The notes: generated by a model not told the origin, from the letters alone. A stretch of 9,751 nt of DNA from Sulfurovum sp. (GCA_026984165.1 JALSSQ010000220.1:1-9751); one strand, 5' to 3'. Counted from the first letter of the stretch, positions 1 to 7,502 are shown. Translations and numbers: made by a program.

Positions 1-686
1 TGATCGTCGCTTCCAAGTTTATGGGGCTTCCTCAAGATACGGCGATGAAGGCCTATGAAGTTATCATACAGTTTGCCGCTATTTTGGCTGTGATGCTTAT
101 CTATAGAGAAAAAATCTCCTTTAAAAAAATGGATTTATGGGTGAAGCTCATGGCAGCTTTTATGCCTTTGGCTCTTGTAGGGTTTGTTTTGAAAGATCAA
201 ATCAAAGCGCTTTTTTCCGTCGAGGTTGTAGCGTGGATGTTCATTATTGGAGGTATTCTCTTTTTAATCGTTGAGTATTTTTATAAAGAACAACCCCATC
301 ATATCAAAGAGGTAGAAAAAACCAGCTATAAACAGGCGATGTGGGTAGGTTTTGCACAACTTTTCTCACTGATACCGGGTACAAGCAGATCTGGTGCTAC
401 TATTATTGGTGGCATGTTGGCAGGACTTGACAGAAAAACAGCTTCGGATTTTTCATTTTTACTTGCTATCCCTGTAATGGGTGCGGTATCAAGCTATGAT
501 TTGCTCAAACACTACCATGAGTTTGCAGGGGCAAACTGGTCTGCATTTGTGGTAGGCTTCGTGGTGGCATTTGTGGTGGCGTACTTGACGGTGAAGCTCT
601 TTTTGGTGTTTATTCAGAAGTTCTCTTTTGTACCATTTGGTATCTATAGGATTCTTTTTGGGGTATTGTTATTGATGGTGATGTAG
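1..686 (+). CDS. uppP: Undecaprenyl-diphosphate phosphatase (UppP/BacA), 5' partial
   Basis: This integral membrane enzyme removes a phosphate from undecaprenyl diphosphate, recycling the lipid carrier for peptidoglycan and other envelope polymers. The frame is open from the left edge (codons from base 3 read IVASKF before the first visible Met at 21), so 227 residues are present. The first 30 or so are missing, including the Glu-rich first catalytic motif of the family. The second family motif, PGTSRSGAT, is intact at about residues 125-133 of the visible part and carries the catalytic Arg/Ser region. Several hydrophobic helices follow, and the protein ends in FGIYRILFGV plus a short hydrophobic tail, normal for the family. 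An internal ATG at 21 is not the real start, because family-typical sequence continues upstream of it. The TAG stop at 684-686 lies inside the GTAG of a REP-like element (see that entry). No RBS or promoter is visible in the window. Confidence 0.95.
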   Translation, partial: IVASKFMGLPQDTAMKAYEVIIQFAAILAVMLIYREKISFKKMDLWVKLMAAFMPLALVGFVLKDQIKALFSVEVVAWMFIIGGILFLIVEYFYKEQPHHIKEVEKTSYKQAMWVGFAQLFSLIPGTSRSGATIIGGMLAGLDRKTASDFSFLLAIPVMGAVSSYDLLKHYHEFAGANWSAFVVGFVVAFVVAYLTVKLFLVFIQKFSFVPFGIYRILFGVLLLMVM

Positions 687-778
687 GGGTGCCCCTTGTG
701 GGTACCCTTTGAAGAAGAATGATATTTTATATTTTTTAAGGGCAAGGATAAAGGGCAACCACAAGGGATTGCCTCTAC
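683..778. repeat. Pair of inverted REP-like palindromes (BIME-like)
   Basis: Two related imperfect palindromes face each other. The left one has GTAG at 683-686. Its 10-bp stem pairs 685-694 with 700-709 (two G-T wobbles) around the loop CTTGT at 695-699. The right one, read on the minus strand, has GTAG at 778-775. Its stem pairs 753-760 with 766-774 (A768 bulged, one G-T wobble) around the same CTTGT loop (ACAAG, 761-765 on the plus strand). The two units match closely when one is reverse-complemented, and they are separated by about 43 AT-rich bases. A GTAG tetranucleotide beside a palindrome is the signature of REP elements mobilised by REP-associated Y1 tyrosine transposases (RAYTs), and inverted pairs are called BIMEs. 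No transposase is present here, and no copy number can be seen from one window. The left hairpin may also act as a weak transcription terminator for uppP, although the downstream T-tract is poor. Confidence 0.6.
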
Positions 779-793
779 GAAATTGAATTTATA

Positions 794-813
794 AAACCTC
801 TTACGAGGGGTTT
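794..813 (+). other. Hairpin in the leader of the helicase gene
   Basis: AAACCTC (794-800) can pair with GGGGTTT (807-813), with one T-G wobble, around the 6-base loop TTACGA. Only a few T residues follow, so it is a weak terminator at best. It lies about 70 bases upstream of the preferred helicase start and could equally be a leader structure or the last barrier to read-through from uppP. Its CCTCTTACGA (797-806) is a near-copy of CCTCTACGA at 772-780 in the REP-like element. Confidence 0.3.
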
Positions 814-851
814 GGTTAAGTTCAAGCAGAGATTTGAACAAATTTATGAAA

Positions 852-879
852 GGGCAAACCGATGTGTCTGCCCAAAGGA
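852..879 (+). promoter_or_regulatory. RBS of the helicase gene with an adjoining hairpin
   Basis: The Shine-Dalgarno-like AAAGGA at 874-879 sits 5 bases before the ATG at 885 and decides the start. Directly before it, GGGCA (852-856) can pair with TGCCC (869-873) across a 12-base loop, so the stem abuts the RBS. The pairing is visible in the sequence; a role in translation control is only inferred. Confidence 0.45.
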
Positions 880-884
880 AAAAA

Positions 885-2267
885 ATGAAATTTTCTGACT
901 TTAATTTTCACAAAGACCTTGCGAAGGGTGTGAAGATAGCAGGGTTTAGAGAACCAAGCCCTATACAAGAAGAAGCAATACCGATTATCGCTTCAGGTTC
1001 CGACCTTGTGGGACAGGCCCATACAGGTACAGGGAAAACAGCTGCGTTTGGTTTGCCTATGATGGACAAGCTTGCCAAAGGTGAGATTACACGCGCTTTG
1101 GTCATCACTCCTACACGTGAGCTGGCAACACAGGTTGCAGATGAGTTGTATCATTTGGGACGCTTTGCTGGGATTCGTACACTTACAGTCTATGGTGGGG
1201 TAGGCTATGGTAGGCAAATCGCACTGATACACAAAGGGGTGCAGATCGTTGTGGCGACACCAGGCAGACTCAAAGACCTTTATAAAAAGGGTAAGATTGA
1301 TGTGCTTAACCCAGAGATGGTTATACTCGATGAAGCAGATGAGATGCTTGATATGGGTTTTTTGGATGAGATCAAAGAGATTTTTGAATACATTCCTCAA
1401 AACAGACAGACACTGCTCTTTTCGGCAACCATGCCAGAGCCTATCAAGGAGCTTGCCAATGAGATACTCTATCAGCCACAATTTATTTCGGTCGTAGGTG
1501 AAGAAGAGACGACCAATAATGTCATCGAACAGCGCTACTATATGATTAACGAATCTCAGCGCGATGAAGCATTGGTTAAATTACTGGAGAGTGAAGATAC
1601 CAATAAATGTATCGTCTTTTGTCGTATGAAACGTGAAGTTGATAGAGTTGCAGAACATTTGCAGGCATTGGGATTTAATGCTGCAGGACTTCATGGTGAT
1701 TTGGAGCAAAATGACAGAGAGACCATTATCAAGGCTTACAGACGGGGAGAGACGAAAATTATGGTAGCTACAGATGTGGCTGCACGTGGACTTGATGTGA
1801 AAGATGTCACACATGTCATTAACTTTCACATTCCGTTTGATCCGCAGTCCTATGTGCATCGCATTGGGCGTACAGGGCGTGCAGGTAAGAGTGGACAGGC
1901 GATTACATTGGTAACGACTGAAGAGTTTAGAGAGCTTCAACGCATTCAAAAAGAGGTAGGGGCACAGATGCGTCTGGCTACCCTGCAAGCAGGTGATGAA
2001 CTCGATGATGCAGGTAAAGAATACATCGCAGAATATGTCAGAGATGTCGCCATGCATAAAAATGTAGATGAGATGTTGGCATATCTTTCAGGTATGGATC
2101 AAAAAGTACTTGTAGAAAAGCTTTTGTCTTACATGATGTTTGCCGAAGAGAACAATATTGGTTCGCAAATAGGCTTTGACCAAGCGACAGTAGATGAGAT
2201 GATGGCGCATTATATGAGAGAGCAAAAAGCTACACGAAATAACAATCATCGAAGAAAACGTAGATAA
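885..2267 (+). CDS. DEAD-box ATP-dependent RNA helicase
   Basis: This 460-residue cytoplasmic RNA helicase remodels RNA duplexes, probably in ribosome assembly or mRNA turnover. All family motifs are visible: the Q motif (GFREPSPIQ, 20-28), motif I AHTGTGKT (45-52), Ia PTRELATQ (76-83), Ib TPGR (125-128), II DEAD (149-152), III SAT (180-182), IV around CIVFCRMK (242-249), V VATDVAARGLD (294-304) and VI HRIGRTGRAG (325-334). After the helicase core comes an acidic/helical extension (about 365-445) and a short basic tail ending HRRKRR, likely an RNA contact. I chose ATG 885 because AAAGGA lies 5 bases upstream and the protein then begins MKFSDFNF, which fits the family. In-frame TTG 834 and ATG 846 would add 17 or 13 residues of unconserved sequence without a good RBS. 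The C-terminus does not let me separate the CsdA/DeaD, RhlE and RhlB classes confidently, so no symbol is given. It is probably transcribed alone. Confidence 0.95.
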   Translation: MKFSDFNFHKDLAKGVKIAGFREPSPIQEEAIPIIASGSDLVGQAHTGTGKTAAFGLPMMDKLAKGEITRALVITPTRELATQVADELYHLGRFAGIRTLTVYGGVGYGRQIALIHKGVQIVVATPGRLKDLYKKGKIDVLNPEMVILDEADEMLDMGFLDEIKEIFEYIPQNRQTLLFSATMPEPIKELANEILYQPQFISVVGEEETTNNVIEQRYYMINESQRDEALVKLLESEDTNKCIVFCRMKREVDRVAEHLQALGFNAAGLHGDLEQNDRETIIKAYRRGETKIMVATDVAARGLDVKDVTHVINFHIPFDPQSYVHRIGRTGRAGKSGQAITLVTTEEFRELQRIQKEVGAQMRLATLQAGDELDDAGKEYIAEYVRDVAMHKNVDEMLAYLSGMDQKVLVEKLLSYMMFAEENNIGSQIGFDQATVDEMMAHYMREQKATRNNNHRRKRR

Positions 2268-2282
2268 TTTTTTATTTTTAAC

Positions 2283-2309
2283 TTGTAGCAAGCAAAACTA
2301 TTTTAGAAT
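2283..2309 (+). promoter_or_regulatory. Candidate sigma70 promoter for the oadGAB operon
   Basis: TAGAAT at 2304-2309 is a -10-like box preceded by T-rich sequence, with TTGTAG at 2283-2288 as a weak -35 at 15-base spacing. The region lies in the 83-base gap between the helicase stop and oadG. A second possibility is TAAAAT at 2330-2335. The RBS of oadG, AAGG at 2336-2339 with a second GGA following, is clear. The promoter call rests on pattern alone. Confidence 0.35.
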
Positions 2310-2350
2310 TTGAGTTACATTACACTTTTTAAAATAAGGCGGAACATTAT

Positions 2351-2584
2351 ATGGACATTGATTTGGTAGGTGAAAGCCTAAAATTTATGGTACTTGGGAT
2401 GGCAATCGTTTTTGCTTTTCTGTTTGTACTCGTTCAGATAGTCAAGCTTCAAGCATTGATTATCAATAAATACTTTCCAGAGAAGGCTCCTGAAGCAGCA
2501 CAACCCTCTGCAGACGTTGCACAAGAAGCACATCATGTTGCTGCTATTGTTGCAGCCATTACTGAATTTAGAAAACAATCATAA
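2351..2584 (+). CDS. oadG: Oxaloacetate decarboxylase gamma subunit (OadG), small single-pass membrane protein
   Basis: This 77-residue protein has one N-terminal membrane helix (about residues 11-32, FMVLGMAIVFAFLFVLVQIV), a short charged/Pro-Ala linker and a C-terminal piece HHVAAIVAAITEFRK. The LKFMVLGMAIVF start and the C-terminal AAI-AAI-x-x-R pattern are those of the OadG family. In the Klebsiella enzyme, OadG assembles the complex, bridging the soluble carboxyltransferase OadA and the membrane pump OadB through its C-terminal tail. Here it is the first gene of an operon, 15 bp before oadA and with oadB after that, the usual G-A-B order. It has a good RBS (AAGGCGGA, 2336-2343). The short family is poorly conserved, so position in the operon is a large part of the evidence. 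Confidence 0.85.
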   Translation: MDIDLVGESLKFMVLGMAIVFAFLFVLVQIVKLQALIINKYFPEKAPEAAQPSADVAQEAHHVAAIVAAITEFRKQS

Positions 2585-2599
2585 CAGAAGGTATCATAC

Positions 2600-4390
2600 A
2601 TGGCTAAAAAATACATTGATGTAATGGATACAACCTTTAGAGACGGGTTTCAATCTGTCTTTGGCGGTCGTGTCCTTATGGATGACTTTTTCCCTGCCGT
2701 AGAAGCAGCGAAACAAGCAGGAATTAATCACTTTGAATTTGGTGGCGGAGCCAGATTTCAATCACTCTTTTTCTATCTACAGGAAAATGCATTCGATATG
2801 ATGGATGGTTTTAGAGAAATTGTAGGAAAAGAAGCAAATCTTCAAGTACTTTCACGTGGTATCAATACAGTGATGTTGGATACAGGAAGCCGTGAAATGA
2901 TAGACCTCTTTGCAAAAATGTTTAAAAAACATGGTACAACAACGGTACGTAACTTTGATGCACTGAATGATGTAAATAACCTGGCATTTTCTGCCCAAAT
3001 GATCAAAAAACACGGATTGAGCCATGAAGTAGTGGTGACAATGATGGACTTGCCTCCAGGATGTAAAGGTGCACATGATGTTGCTTTTTATGAAAAAACA
3101 TTGAGAAATATTTTAGATTCCGGTATTGATTTTGACAGTGTATGTTTTAAAGATGCATCAGGAACAGCAAACCCACATAAAGTCTATGAAACTATCGCAA
3201 TGGCAAGAAAACTTCTTGGTGAGTCTGTGCATTTAAGACTGCATACGCATGAGACAGCAGGTGTCTCTGTAGCGTCATATCTTGCAGCACTTGAAGCAGG
3301 TGCCAATGGTATCGATATGGCAGCATCACCAGTAAGCGGTGGTACATCGCAACCAGATATTTTAACGATGCTTCATGCCACCAAAGGGACCAACTATAAC
3401 CTTGGTGATTTGAAGCTCGATAAAGTGTTGAAATATGAAGAAAGACTTAAAGAGTGTCTTGCAGAATATATGATACCGCCAGAAGCTACACAGGTATCAC
3501 CTCTTATTCCATTTTCACCTATGCCTGGTGGCGCATTGACGGCCAACACTCAAATGATGAGAGATGCAGGTGATTTAGAGAAATTTGATGAAGTGATTGC
3601 TGCGATGAAAGAGGTGGTTGAGCGAGGTGGTTACGGTACTTCTGTAACACCGGTATCTCAGTTTTACTGGCAACAAGCCTATGCAAATGTAATGTTTGGT
3701 CCATGGAAGCAAATAGCTCCAGGATATGGGCGCATGGTGCTGGGTTATTTTGGTAAAACACCTGTTGAACCTGATAAAGAAATTATGGAACTTGCAGCGC
3801 AGAAGCTCAAACTTGACCCTACAACCCAAAATCCTCTGGATATTGCAGACAAAGATGAAACAAAGTCGATTGCACATTGGACAAAGGTATTGGAAGATGA
3901 AGGATTGGAAGCGAGTGAAGAAAATATTTTTATTGCAGGTGCTTGTGATAAAAAAGGGATAGCGTTTTTGAAGGGGGAAAGCCCTCTCATGGTTAGAAAA
4001 GGTAAAAATAATTGTAGTGGAGAGAATCAAATGGCAGGAAATTATACAGTAGTAGTAGATGGTAAACAATACAGTGTACAAGTAGCAGAGGGTGAAGGTG
4101 ATATCCAAATCTCTCCAGCAACAGCGGCAGCAGCGCCAGTGCCAGCAGCAGCGCCAGCGGGGCCTTCTGGTGCAGGAAGCATTGAGATCAACTCTCAAAC
4201 TCCAGGTAACGTATGGAAAATACTTAAAAACCCAGGTGATGCAGTAGCTGAAGGTGACATTATTATGATTCTTGAAGCGATGAAAATGGAGATTGATATT
4301 GCTGCACCTCAAGCAGGTAAAATAGTATCTATTAACGTCAATGTAAACGATACAGTCACAGACGCGCAACTTTTAGCTACAATGGAGTAG
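2600..4390 (+). CDS. oadA: Oxaloacetate decarboxylase alpha subunit / pyruvate carboxylase subunit B (biotin carboxyltransferase)
   Basis: This 596-residue protein is the usual length for OadA/PycB. The carboxyltransferase TIM barrel (about 1-290) moves a carboxyl group between oxaloacetate and biotin. Visible active-site elements are [10 protein letters not shown] (10-19), the FKDASG loop with Lys184 (the family's carboxylated, metal-binding Lys) and HTHETAG with metal ligands His215 and His217. A conserved PYC/OADA domain follows (about 300-450). An Ala/Pro-rich hinge (about 507-525) leads to a biotinyl domain with EAMKME, where Lys562 is the biotin site. SD-like AGAAGG lies just before ATG 2600. 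The gene sits between oadG and oadB, so a Na+-pumping decarboxylase is the best reading. The same protein type is often named PycB in Campylobacter relatives, where it works with a separate biotin carboxylase (PycA); no biotin carboxylase gene is in this window. The motifs [10 protein letters not shown] and HTHETAG differ from the common DTTLRDAHQS and HxHDTxG but keep the catalytic residues. Confidence 0.93.
   Translation: MAKKYIDVMDTTFRDGFQSVFGGRVLMDDFFPAVEAAKQAGINHFEFGGGARFQSLFFYLQENAFDMMDGFREIVGKEANLQVLSRGINTVMLDTGSREMIDLFAKMFKKHGTTTVRNFDALNDVNNLAFSAQMIKKHGLSHEVVVTMMDLPPGCKGAHDVAFYEKTLRNILDSGIDFDSVCFKDASGTANPHKVYETIAMARKLLGESVHLRLHTHETAGVSVASYLAALEAGANGIDMAASPVSGGTSQPDILTMLHATKGTNYNLGDLKLDKVLKYEERLKECLAEYMIPPEATQVSPLIPFSPMPGGALTANTQMMRDAGDLEKFDEVIAAMKEVVERGGYGTSVTPVSQFYWQQAYANVMFGPWKQIAPGYGRMVLGYFGKTPVEPDKEIMELAAQKLKLDPTTQNPLDIADKDETKSIAHWTKVLEDEGLEASEENIFIAGACDKKGIAFLKGESPLMVRKGKNNCSGENQMAGNYTVVVDGKQYSVQVAEGEGDIQISPATAAAAPVPAAAPAGPSGAGSIEINSQTPGNVWKILKNPGDAVAEGDIIMILEAMKMEIDIAAPQAGKIVSINVNVNDTVTDAQLLATME
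4127..4162 (+). repeat. 18-bp tandem repeat coding the Ala/Pro hinge of OadA
   Basis: A 13-base exact direct repeat (GCAGCAGCGCCAG at 4127-4139 and 4145-4157) recurs with an 18-base period and encodes AAAPVP then AAAPAG. The period is a multiple of three, so slippage would change the length of the flexible hinge without a frameshift. It is locally more GC-rich than its surroundings. Such hinges let the biotinyl domain swing between active sites. Confidence 0.7.
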
Positions 4391-4392
4391 GC

Positions 4393-5739
4393 ATGAAATT
4401 AAAATATCTTTTACTTTCTCTGCTGTTTGTTTTTACCTTGTTTGGCAATGTGGCGGTCGCCAATGAACATGAAGGTGCTACAGCGTTTAAGACCCAAAAA
4501 GAGCTGATTGCCCAAGAGAAAGCAACCTATAAAGCCAAATCCGTTACAGGTTTGATAGAATCCTTTTTTCAAACGACAGGATTGAATGCCATCGTAAACC
4601 CTGTAAAGGGCTTGAAGAATGCACATGGTATCGAAATCTCTACTTTTGCTCAAAGCTGGGGGAGAGTGATAATGTTTATCATTATTTTCATACTTTTCTA
4701 TTTGGCTATTGCCAAGGGATTTGAACCTCTTTTGCTTTTGCCTATTGCTTTTGGGGGACTCTTAGCCAACATACCAGTAGCTGACATGGCAGCTCCTGGG
4801 CATATGCTAGGGATTATCTATGATATGGGTATCCGTAACGAGTTTTTTCCACTACTCATCTTTATGGGTGTTGGTGCGATGACAGATTTTGGTCCACTGC
4901 TTGCCAACCCCAAAACTGCACTTCTTGGAGGTGCTGCACAGTTTGGTATCTTTGGTTCATTGGTGGGTGCCGCGGCACTCTCTCAATATACAGGGATTGT
5001 TGATTTTACACTCAAACAGTGTTCGGCTATTTCTATTATTGGTGGGGCTGATGGTCCTACTTCTATCTTTATCGCTTCTGCGCTTGCACCTGAAATGTTG
5101 GGTGCTATTGCTGTTGCGGCATACTCCTATATGGCGTTGGTACCTGTCATACAACCACCAATTATGCGAGCGCTTACCACAAAGCAAGAGCGTCAGATTG
5201 TGATGAAAACAAGTAGAAAAGTAAATAAAATTGAAAAACTTATTTTTCCTCTTGTTGTAATTATGATGATTGCCTTGGTACTTCCTGATGCTGCACCACT
5301 TATGGGGTCGTTTGCTTTTGGTAACTTTGCTAAAGAATCAGGTGTTGTTGACAGACTTTCAAATGAGATGCAAAACTCTTTGATTAATATTGTCACTATC
5401 TTCTTAGGTTTTGGTGTGGGAATGACACTCCAAGCCGATAAATTCCTTGTGGCTGAATCTTTGGGTATTATGATTATTGGTCTTCTTGCTTTTGCTGCAG
5501 GGACAGCAGCTGGTGTACTTATGGCAAAAGTGATGAACAAGTTTTCAAAAGAACCTATCAATCCACTCATTGGTGCAGCAGGTGTCTCAGCGGTACCTAT
5601 GGCAGCAAGGGTTGCCTCTAAAGTAGGGTCTGAAGAGAAACCAGGAAACATTTTGCTTATGCATGCGATGGGGCCAAACGTGGCTGGTGTTATCGGTTCT
5701 GCTGTTGCAGCAGGTGTGTTACTTTCTATCTTTAAGTAA
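4393..5739 (+). CDS. oadB: Na+-translocating oxaloacetate decarboxylase beta subunit (OadB)
   Basis: This 448-residue polytopic membrane protein decarboxylates carboxybiotin and couples this to Na+ export. It starts 2 bases after the oadA stop, so the two are translationally linked. Family signatures include [15 protein letters not shown] (110-124), [15 protein letters not shown] (159-173), GGADGPTS (217-224), [15 protein letters not shown] (242-256) and [18 protein letters not shown] (390-407). Residues reported as essential in the Klebsiella protein (D203, Y229, N373, G377, S382, R389, from memory) match D220, Y246, N390, G394, S399 and R406 here at a constant offset of 17. That argues for a working pump. 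The N-terminus is unusual: a signal-peptide-like stretch (residues 1-24, ending VAVAN) is followed by about 65 mostly hydrophilic residues before the first conserved helix. Related beta subunits of glutaconyl-CoA and methylmalonyl-CoA decarboxylases are alternatives, but the neighbouring oadA supports oxaloacetate. Confidence 0.95.
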   Translation: MKLKYLLLSLLFVFTLFGNVAVANEHEGATAFKTQKELIAQEKATYKAKSVTGLIESFFQTTGLNAIVNPVKGLKNAHGIEISTFAQSWGRVIMFIIIFILFYLAIAKGFEPLLLLPIAFGGLLANIPVADMAAPGHMLGIIYDMGIRNEFFPLLIFMGVGAMTDFGPLLANPKTALLGGAAQFGIFGSLVGAAALSQYTGIVDFTLKQCSAISIIGGADGPTSIFIASALAPEMLGAIAVAAYSYMALVPVIQPPIMRALTTKQERQIVMKTSRKVNKIEKLIFPLVVIMMIALVLPDAAPLMGSFAFGNFAKESGVVDRLSNEMQNSLINIVTIFLGFGVGMTLQADKFLVAESLGIMIIGLLAFAAGTAAGVLMAKVMNKFSKEPINPLIGAAGVSAVPMAARVASKVGSEEKPGNILLMHAMGPNVAGVIGSAVAAGVLLSIFK

Positions 5740-5745
5740 TATTTT

Positions 5746-5777
5746 AAAGGGAAGTGTGTTTTCACTTCCCTTTTTTT
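5746..5777 (+). terminator. Intrinsic terminator of the oadGAB operon
   Basis: AAAGGGAAGTG (5746-5756) pairs perfectly with CACTTCCCTTT (5763-5773), an 11-bp stem with a 6-base loop, and the T-run continues to 5777. It begins 7 bases after the oadB stop. It separates oadGAB from pckA, which must therefore have its own promoter. Confidence 0.92.
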
Positions 5778-5790
5778 ATGTTCTTTAGGG

Positions 5791-5796
5791 TATAAA
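5791..5796 (+). promoter_or_regulatory. Candidate -10 box of the pckA promoter
   Basis: TATAAA at 5791-5796 is preceded by GGG and a T-rich stretch, without an obvious -35, as is common for sigma70 promoters of Campylobacterota. Transcription would start near 5803, giving a leader of about 90 bases. The T-rich stretch partly overlaps the T-run of the preceding terminator. Confidence 0.4.
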
Positions 5797-5819
5797 TTAG
5801 AAAACAGTTGTTTTTTGAT

Positions 5820-5863
5820 TTATGCTTTAGCATAACATTCAAATTTCTAGTCTATTTAGAAAT
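5820..5863. repeat. Two inverted repeats in the pckA leader
   Basis: TTATGCT (5820-5826) and AGCATAA (5829-5835) form a perfect 16-base palindrome with a TT centre. A second inverted repeat follows, ATTTCTA (5843-5849) against TAGAAAT (5857-5863) with a 7-base spacer. Both lie between the candidate -10 box and the start codon of pckA. They could be operator sites for a dimeric regulator or hairpins in the leader mRNA. Short AT-rich palindromes also occur by chance, so function is only inferred. Confidence 0.35.
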
Positions 5864-5891
5864 AAAATTAATTATCTACAAAGAGGATATT

Positions 5892-7487
5892 ATGAGTACC
5901 AAAATGCCCAACGGACTTGACAAACTGGGATTAAAAAATATTGGAGACGTTTATTATAACCTAAGTTATGATGAGTTGCAAGCGCATGAAGTAAACAGTG
6001 GAGAGTGTAAAATCTCAACATCAGGTGCAGCCATGTGTGATACGGGTATTTTTACCGGCCGTAGCCCAAAAGATAAATATTTTGTAGATCAAGCACCTTC
6101 AAATCAATACATTGGATGGGGAGATGTCAATAAGAAGATAGATAAAAAAATTTATGATGAATTATTGGATCTTACACTTACACAACTTTCTGGGAAAAAT
6201 ATTTATATCACAGATGTCTATACAGGTTCATCTGCGTCATCAAGACGCTCCATTCGTTTTGTCACAGAAGTGGCATGGCAGGCACATTTTGTAAAAAATA
6301 TGTTTATCCGTCCGAGTGAAGAGGATTTGGAGACATTTGAGCCTGATTTTACAGTCTATAATGCCTGTAAAGCAGTTGATGAAAAATATAAAGAGCATGG
6401 GCTCAATTCTGATGTATATGTAGTGTTTAATATTGAAGAGAATATCTCTATTATTGGTGGTACATGGTATGGTGGAGAGATGAAAAAGGGTATCTTCTCT
6501 ATGATGAACTACTGGTTACCACTAGAAGGTAAACTCTCTATGCACTGTTCTGCCAATGTTGGAGAAGATGATGATGTCTGTCTCTTCTTTGGGCTTTCTG
6601 GTACAGGAAAAACCACACTTTCTACTGATCCTAAGCGTGCACTTATCGGTGATGATGAACATGGTTGGGATGATGATGGTGTCTTCAACTTTGAAGGTGG
6701 ATGTTATGCCAAGGTGATTAACCTTGATGCCAAATCTGAACCTGAGATTTTTGGGGCGATTGTAAAAGATGCTCTTTTGGAAAACGTGGTAGCAGACGCT
6801 ACGGGAAAAGTAGATTATACTGATGACTCTAAAACAGAAAATACACGTGTCTCTTACCCCATAGAACATATTGAAAATCATAAAAAAGATTTACAAGCGG
6901 GTCACCCAAATAATATTATCTTCCTCTCTGCGGATGCTTTTGGTGTATTGCCTCCAGTATCTAAGCTTACCAAAGAACAAGCAATGTACTATTTCCTCTC
7001 TGGTTATACTGCCAAGGTTGCAGGTACAGAACGTGGGATTACTGAACCAGTAGCAACATTCTCTGCTTGTTTTGGTGAAGCATTTATGACATTGCACCCT
7101 ACAGTCTATGCCAAAATTCTTGGTGAAAAGATAGATAAACATGGGGTCAATGTCTATCTTGTAAACACAGGATGGACAGGTGGCCCTTATGGTGTTGGTA
7201 AACGTATGAGTATTAAAGATACAAGAGCATGTATTGATGGTATCCTTAATGGTTCTATTAATGATGCAGAGTTTGACACACTTCCGCTCTTTAATCTTCA
7301 AATTCCTAAAACACTTGAAGGGGTCAAAGACAATAAAGTGCTTAACCCAAGAGAGACATGGGAAAACAAAGACGAATATGATGCAATGCTTGCTAAACTT
7401 GCAGGTATGTTCCAAGAAAATTTCCACCGTTATGATGATAATGGTGGAGAGTTTGATTTTGCCTCTGCAGGACCGCAAATACAATAA
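5892..7487 (+). CDS. pckA: Phosphoenolpyruvate carboxykinase (ATP)
   Basis: This 531-residue cytoplasmic enzyme interconverts oxaloacetate + ATP with PEP + ADP + CO2, the first step from TCA intermediates towards gluconeogenesis. The length is normal for the ATP-type family. Visible signatures include [10 protein letters not shown] (54-63, substrate-binding Arg57), [12 protein letters not shown] (189-200, metal/substrate Lys), the P-loop GLSGTGKTT (234-242), the kinase-2 motif [19 protein letters not shown] (252-270), ENTRVSYP (316-323), the nucleotide-side segment GTERGITEP (378-386) and [10 protein letters not shown] (425-434). ATG 5892 is chosen because AAGAGGA stands just upstream and the protein then begins at a family-typical point. 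An in-frame TTG at 5808 would add 28 residues rich in Phe, Leu and Ile from the leader, which is implausible. It lies behind the oadGAB terminator, so it is a separate transcript, but it shares oxaloacetate with that operon. It is likely cotranscribed with the small gene 15 bp downstream. Confidence 0.97.
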   Translation: MSTKMPNGLDKLGLKNIGDVYYNLSYDELQAHEVNSGECKISTSGAAMCDTGIFTGRSPKDKYFVDQAPSNQYIGWGDVNKKIDKKIYDELLDLTLTQLSGKNIYITDVYTGSSASSRRSIRFVTEVAWQAHFVKNMFIRPSEEDLETFEPDFTVYNACKAVDEKYKEHGLNSDVYVVFNIEENISIIGGTWYGGEMKKGIFSMMNYWLPLEGKLSMHCSANVGEDDDVCLFFGLSGTGKTTLSTDPKRALIGDDEHGWDDDGVFNFEGGCYAKVINLDAKSEPEIFGAIVKDALLENVVADATGKVDYTDDSKTENTRVSYPIEHIENHKKDLQAGHPNNIIFLSADAFGVLPPVSKLTKEQAMYYFLSGYTAKVAGTERGITEPVATFSACFGEAFMTLHPTVYAKILGEKIDKHGVNVYLVNTGWTGGPYGVGKRMSIKDTRACIDGILNGSINDAEFDTLPLFNLQIPKTLEGVKDNKVLNPRETWENKDEYDAMLAKLAGMFQENFHRYDDNGGEFDFASAGPQIQ

Positions 7488-7502
7488 ATTAAGGAAAATA
7501 GT

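Noticed and set aside
834..884. Upstream TTG (834) or ATG (846) start for the helicase
   Set aside because: Neither has a good RBS and the added residues are not family-like; ATG 885 has AAAGGA 5 bases upstream.
2282..2292. CTTG-TAG-CAAG hairpin after the helicase as a terminator
   Set aside because: The stem is only 4 bp and no T-run follows; the T-rich stretch comes before it rather than after.
3575..4369. 264-codon open frame on the minus strand inside oadA
   Set aside because: It is antisense to a strongly conserved coding region, very rich in Cys, Phe and Tyr with no domain or RBS; a shadow frame.
5193..5765. 190-codon open frame on the minus strand over the end of oadB and its terminator
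   Set aside because: Its Ala/Pro/Ile-rich product is the mirror of the OadB membrane helices, and it would start within the terminator hairpin.
5808..5891. TTG start for pckA adding 28 residues
   Set aside because: The extra peptide is a translation of the AT-rich leader and palindromes; ATG 5892 has a clear RBS and a normal family start.
6891..7484. 197-codon open frame on the minus strand inside pckA
   Set aside because: It is antisense to conserved pckA codons, with no RBS and a Cys/Phe-rich composition typical of shadow frames.
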